NCBI GenBank assembly: GCA_036937835.1
Contig: CM072878.1
Location: forward strand, 11,498,501 to 11,562,500
Direction: 5' to 3'
Length of the DNA: 64,000 bases
From: Pampus argenteus
Taxonomy: Eukaryota > Chordata > Actinopteri > Scombriformes > Stromateidae
The notes beneath the pieces are model-generated. The model made no database searches. It had not been told where the DNA came from and was given only the letters and a program-made list of their open reading frames with translations. Below, in pieces: positions 59,960 to 64,000 of this stretch. Position 1 is the first letter of the stretch; every line of letters begins with the position of its first letter. Both the position numbers and the translations under genes were made by a program.

Positions 59960-62900
59960 CGTGCTAACACTTTTGAAGGCCCCCTGTAGACATTTTTTTA
60001 GGATAGAAATATTTGCTTGTTGTGATTGATGCTGTTGACACTTTCTCACTTTGTTGCCTGTCAGCGGAAGTGTTGTCTGTCTACATCGCCTTTTCTAATT
60101 CTCAAGAATTACTTATACTGTCCTCCGTCTCTGACATATTACTCATTAAAGGACCGCTGTCACTAATTATGATGGATTTTTTTTTGGCCAGCCTTCTCTG
60201 CCTCTTCCTAATTGCACCATAAACCATCAATTGTCTATACTGGACAGGTGATGAATTATTAAATGATTTGCTTGTGTGCTACAGAAAGCTTTCACTCTGA
60301 AATGTTCTGTTTTCTTTAGTCACTGATTAAAGAATCAATTAAGCACTTTTCTGTGATGAAAATGAGTGTACACGTAATGCCACGATGTGTTGTTTTGGAT
60401 AGGTGACAGCAAATTACAGATCAGTCGGAGGACATGAACCCTGTCGGTGTGTAATGTAGGGCTTTAGTAAAGAATATAAATAATATGTTTTTAATATGTA
60501 CAGTCTGATAGTATAATTGATCGCTGAGGTGCTGCTACCACTGGTTTGTTATGAGAGAAATCACAACCGTAGTTCTCCAGAGATCCAGTAGAGGGGGGTT
60601 TGCAGTTTGCCTCACAGCTGTCAGGCTGAAATGGCTCCTTAAAAATAATGACCACACTTTCTCCCCTTCTGCTCTGTGCTGCTATTAGATGGCAGCAGTG
60701 ACATTTTTCTGCGGAAGATGAAGACTGATCAAAATATTAAATGACTGAACTTCACCACCACCACTGATTACTTCCTCAATCAAAGACAGGAATTGCTGGT
60801 CTTGTCACTGCCACCCACAAATTAACTTTGAGTCCCTTGAGTTTTGGATAGCATTAAATAAATGTGGGTACATAACTGCGAGGTCATAGCAAGGGAAATG
60901 GCAGTGTGATCTGTTCTGAACTACACCAAAGAGACACCCCAGGGACCAGTGATGACAACTTATTGGGAGCCTTTCTAGCTGCTGGCCATACTGATTAATT
61001 ACACTCTTTTTATATTGAGTAGAGGGGAAGGATTTGGTGAGAGAACGACTGCATCCACCCCGCCAGACTGCTAAACACAATGAACTCAGTGAACCAGGTA
61101 TCATAGAGGAATGAGCTGTGTGTGTATGTGCAGTTTGTGTATCTAAACACAACCATTGCTTTACATCAGATCATACATACCTTATAATGGAAACTACCAC
61201 TTTTCATGTTGTACTCCACTGCAGCCTGGTTGGAATAGAGCTGAGTGACTGCTGACGTACACATTAACCCACTGCTTTAGGCTCCATCATTTGTCACAAC
61301 TGAGTGAGCAAACAGCCCAAACAGCCTGCTGTGGCCACTGTTGTCTGCCAAATAGTAATTAATTCCACAATATAATGCAGTATGTCCTATAAAAATATCA
61401 TACTACTTTTAAAGTTATTATACTGTATAGCAGTGATTTGCCAGCACTGTTGGCTTGTGACCACTTAAAATAAAACAATGTCAACTTGCAATCCCGCCTC
61501 ACTGGTTGTATAAGTCTATTAGAGCGACCAAATCAATCAAAGACTGATTTATTTCTCCCTTGTTTTATTAATTCAATTCCAAAGAAACAACATTTTGGGG
61601 ACAGTACAAAATAGCTTAACAAAATTATACATAATGGGACTTAAAAATAAATAATTTTTTTGTCATTTTAGCTTTTAAATAACTATGGATAACTATACAT
61701 AACAGTGATATTTGACATCATGATGACTAATTATGCTGCCCAGAAGGAGCATGTATAAAGAAAAAACAAACAGGGCCTAGAATGCTTCCTTGTGGAACAC
61801 CGTATTCAATATCAAATGTCACTTAAATCTTTGACTGAAAACAGTCAAACACTCCAGCAGGGACCTACCCTCTTTGCTATGGTTGGTTCTATAGCTGGAC
61901 TGGAATTAACAAGGTCAGATCAGGCTTCTTAAACAGAGGTTTTATCAAAGCTAAGTCAAACCTTTTACCAAAGCTTTAAAAACAGAGAGGAAAGTACCTA
62001 ACTGCAGAGATGTGTTGATTATTGTTGTTGTTGTTGTGAGAGAGGCACTGGAAGCTGGATACTCATAACCTGCTTAGAATTACTATGTTGTATACAGTTT
62101 GGACACAGCTTTCATGTTTTGCTACTAAAATGGTCCAGAAAATGAAATACTATCAATGTACCTGACTACACTGCTGCAGCCAAAGAAACAGTTTTTTTGT
62201 GATCATTTTACACATGTCATGTCCATATAACAGATGTTAGATGTTTTAACCTGAAAGAGCAAACATGGATTCTAAACTATAAAACTGAAAAAGCTCGAAC
62301 CTCATTGAACCTTAAATATGTTGTAATATGTAAAATGCTTGATGGCTCCTGAGACAAATAACTCACGTGAAAGCAGCCTGCTTCCCTACTTGAGCCCTGC
62401 TTGATGAAAATTGAATGTTCCTAATGTGTCCCATTTACCTGTGGTGCAGAGATATAATTGAGTGTCTGAGAGAAAATTGACTGTATGATATGTCTACTGG
62501 TACGTGCTAAGCTGCTCAACAGATTGCAGCTAGAAAGTGATTGATGGGCTGTCAGCAAATTTCAATTTGCATCTGCTGATTGTAAAAACTAATCACTGCG
62601 AGAGGAGGAGTGACGAAGAGCATAAAATAGCAGGAACTCTCCTGTGGTACCATGTTAACTGATGCATGTCCGCCTCTTGTGTGGCTTCCAAAATGATATC
62701 ATGTGTTACATTATTGACGTCCATCCCTCACTGACACTATGCTGTATTTTATGAGCGAATAAAAGGGATCTGCTGCTTTTTTCTCCTTTTGGTTTGTCAC
62801 TTCAGATACCCGCCCCTCTTCATCATCAAGCTGTCTTCCTATAAACACTTCCCCTTCCCCCACCTCTCTTTGAAGTTGCAAAGGAGTGTTCAGCCAACAG

Positions 62901-63120
62901 CTGGTCACAGGAGTACAAAATGTCTTTGGAGTTTGCCTTTGTCAAATAGGATAGTCCTCATTGTCACTGGTTGTCATTTTATCAGATGAAGGGAGGCATT
63001 TTTTGGTTCCTGTTTGCCGACTAGGGAGAGCCAGAGGCTCAAAGGGAACTCCCTGGAGGGTGGTAAAGGGCGCTGCGGAGGACGGAGCCAGAGCTCTCAT
63101 CATCCTCACCAAAGAACATA
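59960..63120. other. Intergenic, no gene seen
   Basis: AT-rich. A short GTT repeat lies at 62018-62036. A fragment at 61435-61475 (CAGTGATTTGCCAGC, GGCTTGTGACCACTTAAAAT) resembles the left end of the 63338 repeat. No exon with a recognisable product. Confidence 0.5.
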
Positions 63121-63123
63121 GTA

Positions 63124-63290
63124 CCAGTGGTGGAAAGTAACTAAGTGCGTTTACTCCTGTAGGGTATTCGAGTACAGTTTTAAAGTACTTAATTTTGTGC
63201 TACTTTATACTTCAACTGCACTACATTTCAGATGTAAATATTGTACTTTATACTTCATTACATTTACCTGACAGATATAACATTGTGACT
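63124..63290 (+). mobile_element. Teleost MITE (CAGTGGTGGAAAGTAACTAA type)
   Basis: Starts CAGTGGTGGAAAGTAACTAA and continues with GAGTACAGTTTTAAAGTACT, then CTACTTTATACTTC, CACTACATTTCAGATG and CATTACATTTACCTGACAG. This is the recognisable left part of a very common non-autonomous DNA transposon of fish. The right end is missing or decayed. Confidence 0.75.
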
Positions 63291-63337
63291 TTCCTGTAAC
63301 TCAAAAGAAATCATCGCTTTATAAAAACTACTGATTA

Positions 63338-63450
63338 AAACAGTGATTACAAAACTTTTTGGCTAATGACCACTTACAAAAAAGCTGTGTGGTGTCTCTT
63401 ATCACAAGTGGAATTATATAATATTTCACAAAAAAAACCCCCCAAAAAAC
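63338..63450 (+). repeat. Fragment of hAT-like MITE
   Basis: CAGTGATTACAAAACTTTTT followed by GGCTAATGACCACTTAC and AAAAAAGCTGTGTGGTGTC is a diverged version of the CAGTGGTTCCCAACCTTTTT-type left end. The partner end was not found. Confidence 0.5.
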
Positions 63451-64000
63451 AGAAAAGTCCCTCTCGTGTCAAATTAAATGGACCCTTATACTCACAAAAA
63501 GTAGAATTCACATGTTGCCAGTTGGCTCAGCACATTGTTGATAAATGCATCAGACTTTGGTTTATCACCCACTTTATTATGCACAGTGATTAAATTTGCA
63601 CTTTAATCAGCGTGTTTCCCCCATTCAATTATAACGAATCAGCACCGTCCAGAATTCATTACTTTGCTGCTGCAGTCTATCAGAAAATAAACTTCTTCAT
63701 CAGTTCGATGTGAAATCTATGAGGCGGCCCTGAATAACAAAGCAGTATGGAAATGTTCAAAAGTCGGGTCACTGGGTTTACAATTTGAAAAACACAGTAC
63801 CTTAAAGAAAAATGGACCTGATCAGCAAAATGTTGTTACGTTGTCTTAATCAGATATCCTTCTCATTTATTTTGATGGATTGCTGTTGCTGCCATTTTCT
63901 TGTTTTTGTGTGCTTTTGCATTTTGTTAAACTATTTGAGCTGTGATTTAAAGAGGGAGAGGGCTAAAAAGCTGATGCAGGATTAGTGACAGCTCCTCAGG

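Noticed and set aside
60805..61152. 115-codon minus-strand frame
   Set aside because: Low-complexity Thr-His stretch and no family similarity.
1..64000. CRISPR arrays, operons, bacterial regulatory sites
   Set aside because: The window is eukaryotic. The only regular repeats are microsatellites and transposon fragments.

Overview
This is a stretch of a ray-finned (teleost) fish nuclear genome. The signs are multi-exon genes with short GT..AG introns, dense dinucleotide microsatellites, AT-rich intergenic DNA and several repeat families typical of teleosts. Nothing prokaryotic or viral is visible. Gene content resembles human 16p12 (SDR42E2, CDR2, MFSD13B, IGSF6, LDAF1), with a fast skeletal myosin heavy chain gene and a KDEL receptor gene in the same block. 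All gene structures below were assembled by hand from splice sites and reading frame.

Layout. 1-12.4 kb: gene-poor and microsatellite-rich, with a hAT-like MITE (614-894), a decayed hAT transposon with a perfect 8-bp target duplication (9016-9809), a 23-bp-arm hairpin, and two unrecognised exon-like blocks on the minus strand. 12.5-19.6 kb: sdr42e2-like gene (+), 11 coding exons, 486 aa. 19.93-20.01 kb: tRNA-Leu(UAG) (-). 22.4-28.0 kb: cdr2 (-), 7 coding exons, 468 aa. 28.7-33.2 kb: mfsd13b-like transporter (+), 7 exons, 487 aa, head-to-head with cdr2. 33.9-35.2 kb: igsf6-like single-Ig receptor (-), 4 exons, about 209 aa. 35.8-46.4 kb: complete fast-type myosin heavy chain (-), 39 coding exons, 1938 aa, with a TATA promoter and non-coding 5' exons. 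46.5-52.2 kb: intergenic, with a decayed LINE, two fragments of a second myosin exon 4 (a relic of a lost neighbour copy) and a retroelement 3' tail. 52.4-57 kb: kdelr2 (+), 5 exons, 212 aa. 58.4-59.6 kb: ldaf1/tmem159 (-), 158 aa. 59.6-64 kb: intergenic with MITE fragments.

The genes do not form one pathway. They cover sterol/SDR-type metabolism, a coiled-coil onconeural protein, an orphan MFS transporter, a leukocyte Ig receptor, the sarcomere motor, ER protein retrieval and lipid droplet biogenesis. What joins them is conserved synteny. I found no convincing new multi-gene system. The items most worth following are the myosin exon relics, the intact mfsd13b, the unidentified minus-strand exons near 5.6 and 10.0 kb, and the unfolded-protein-response-like element in kdelr2.
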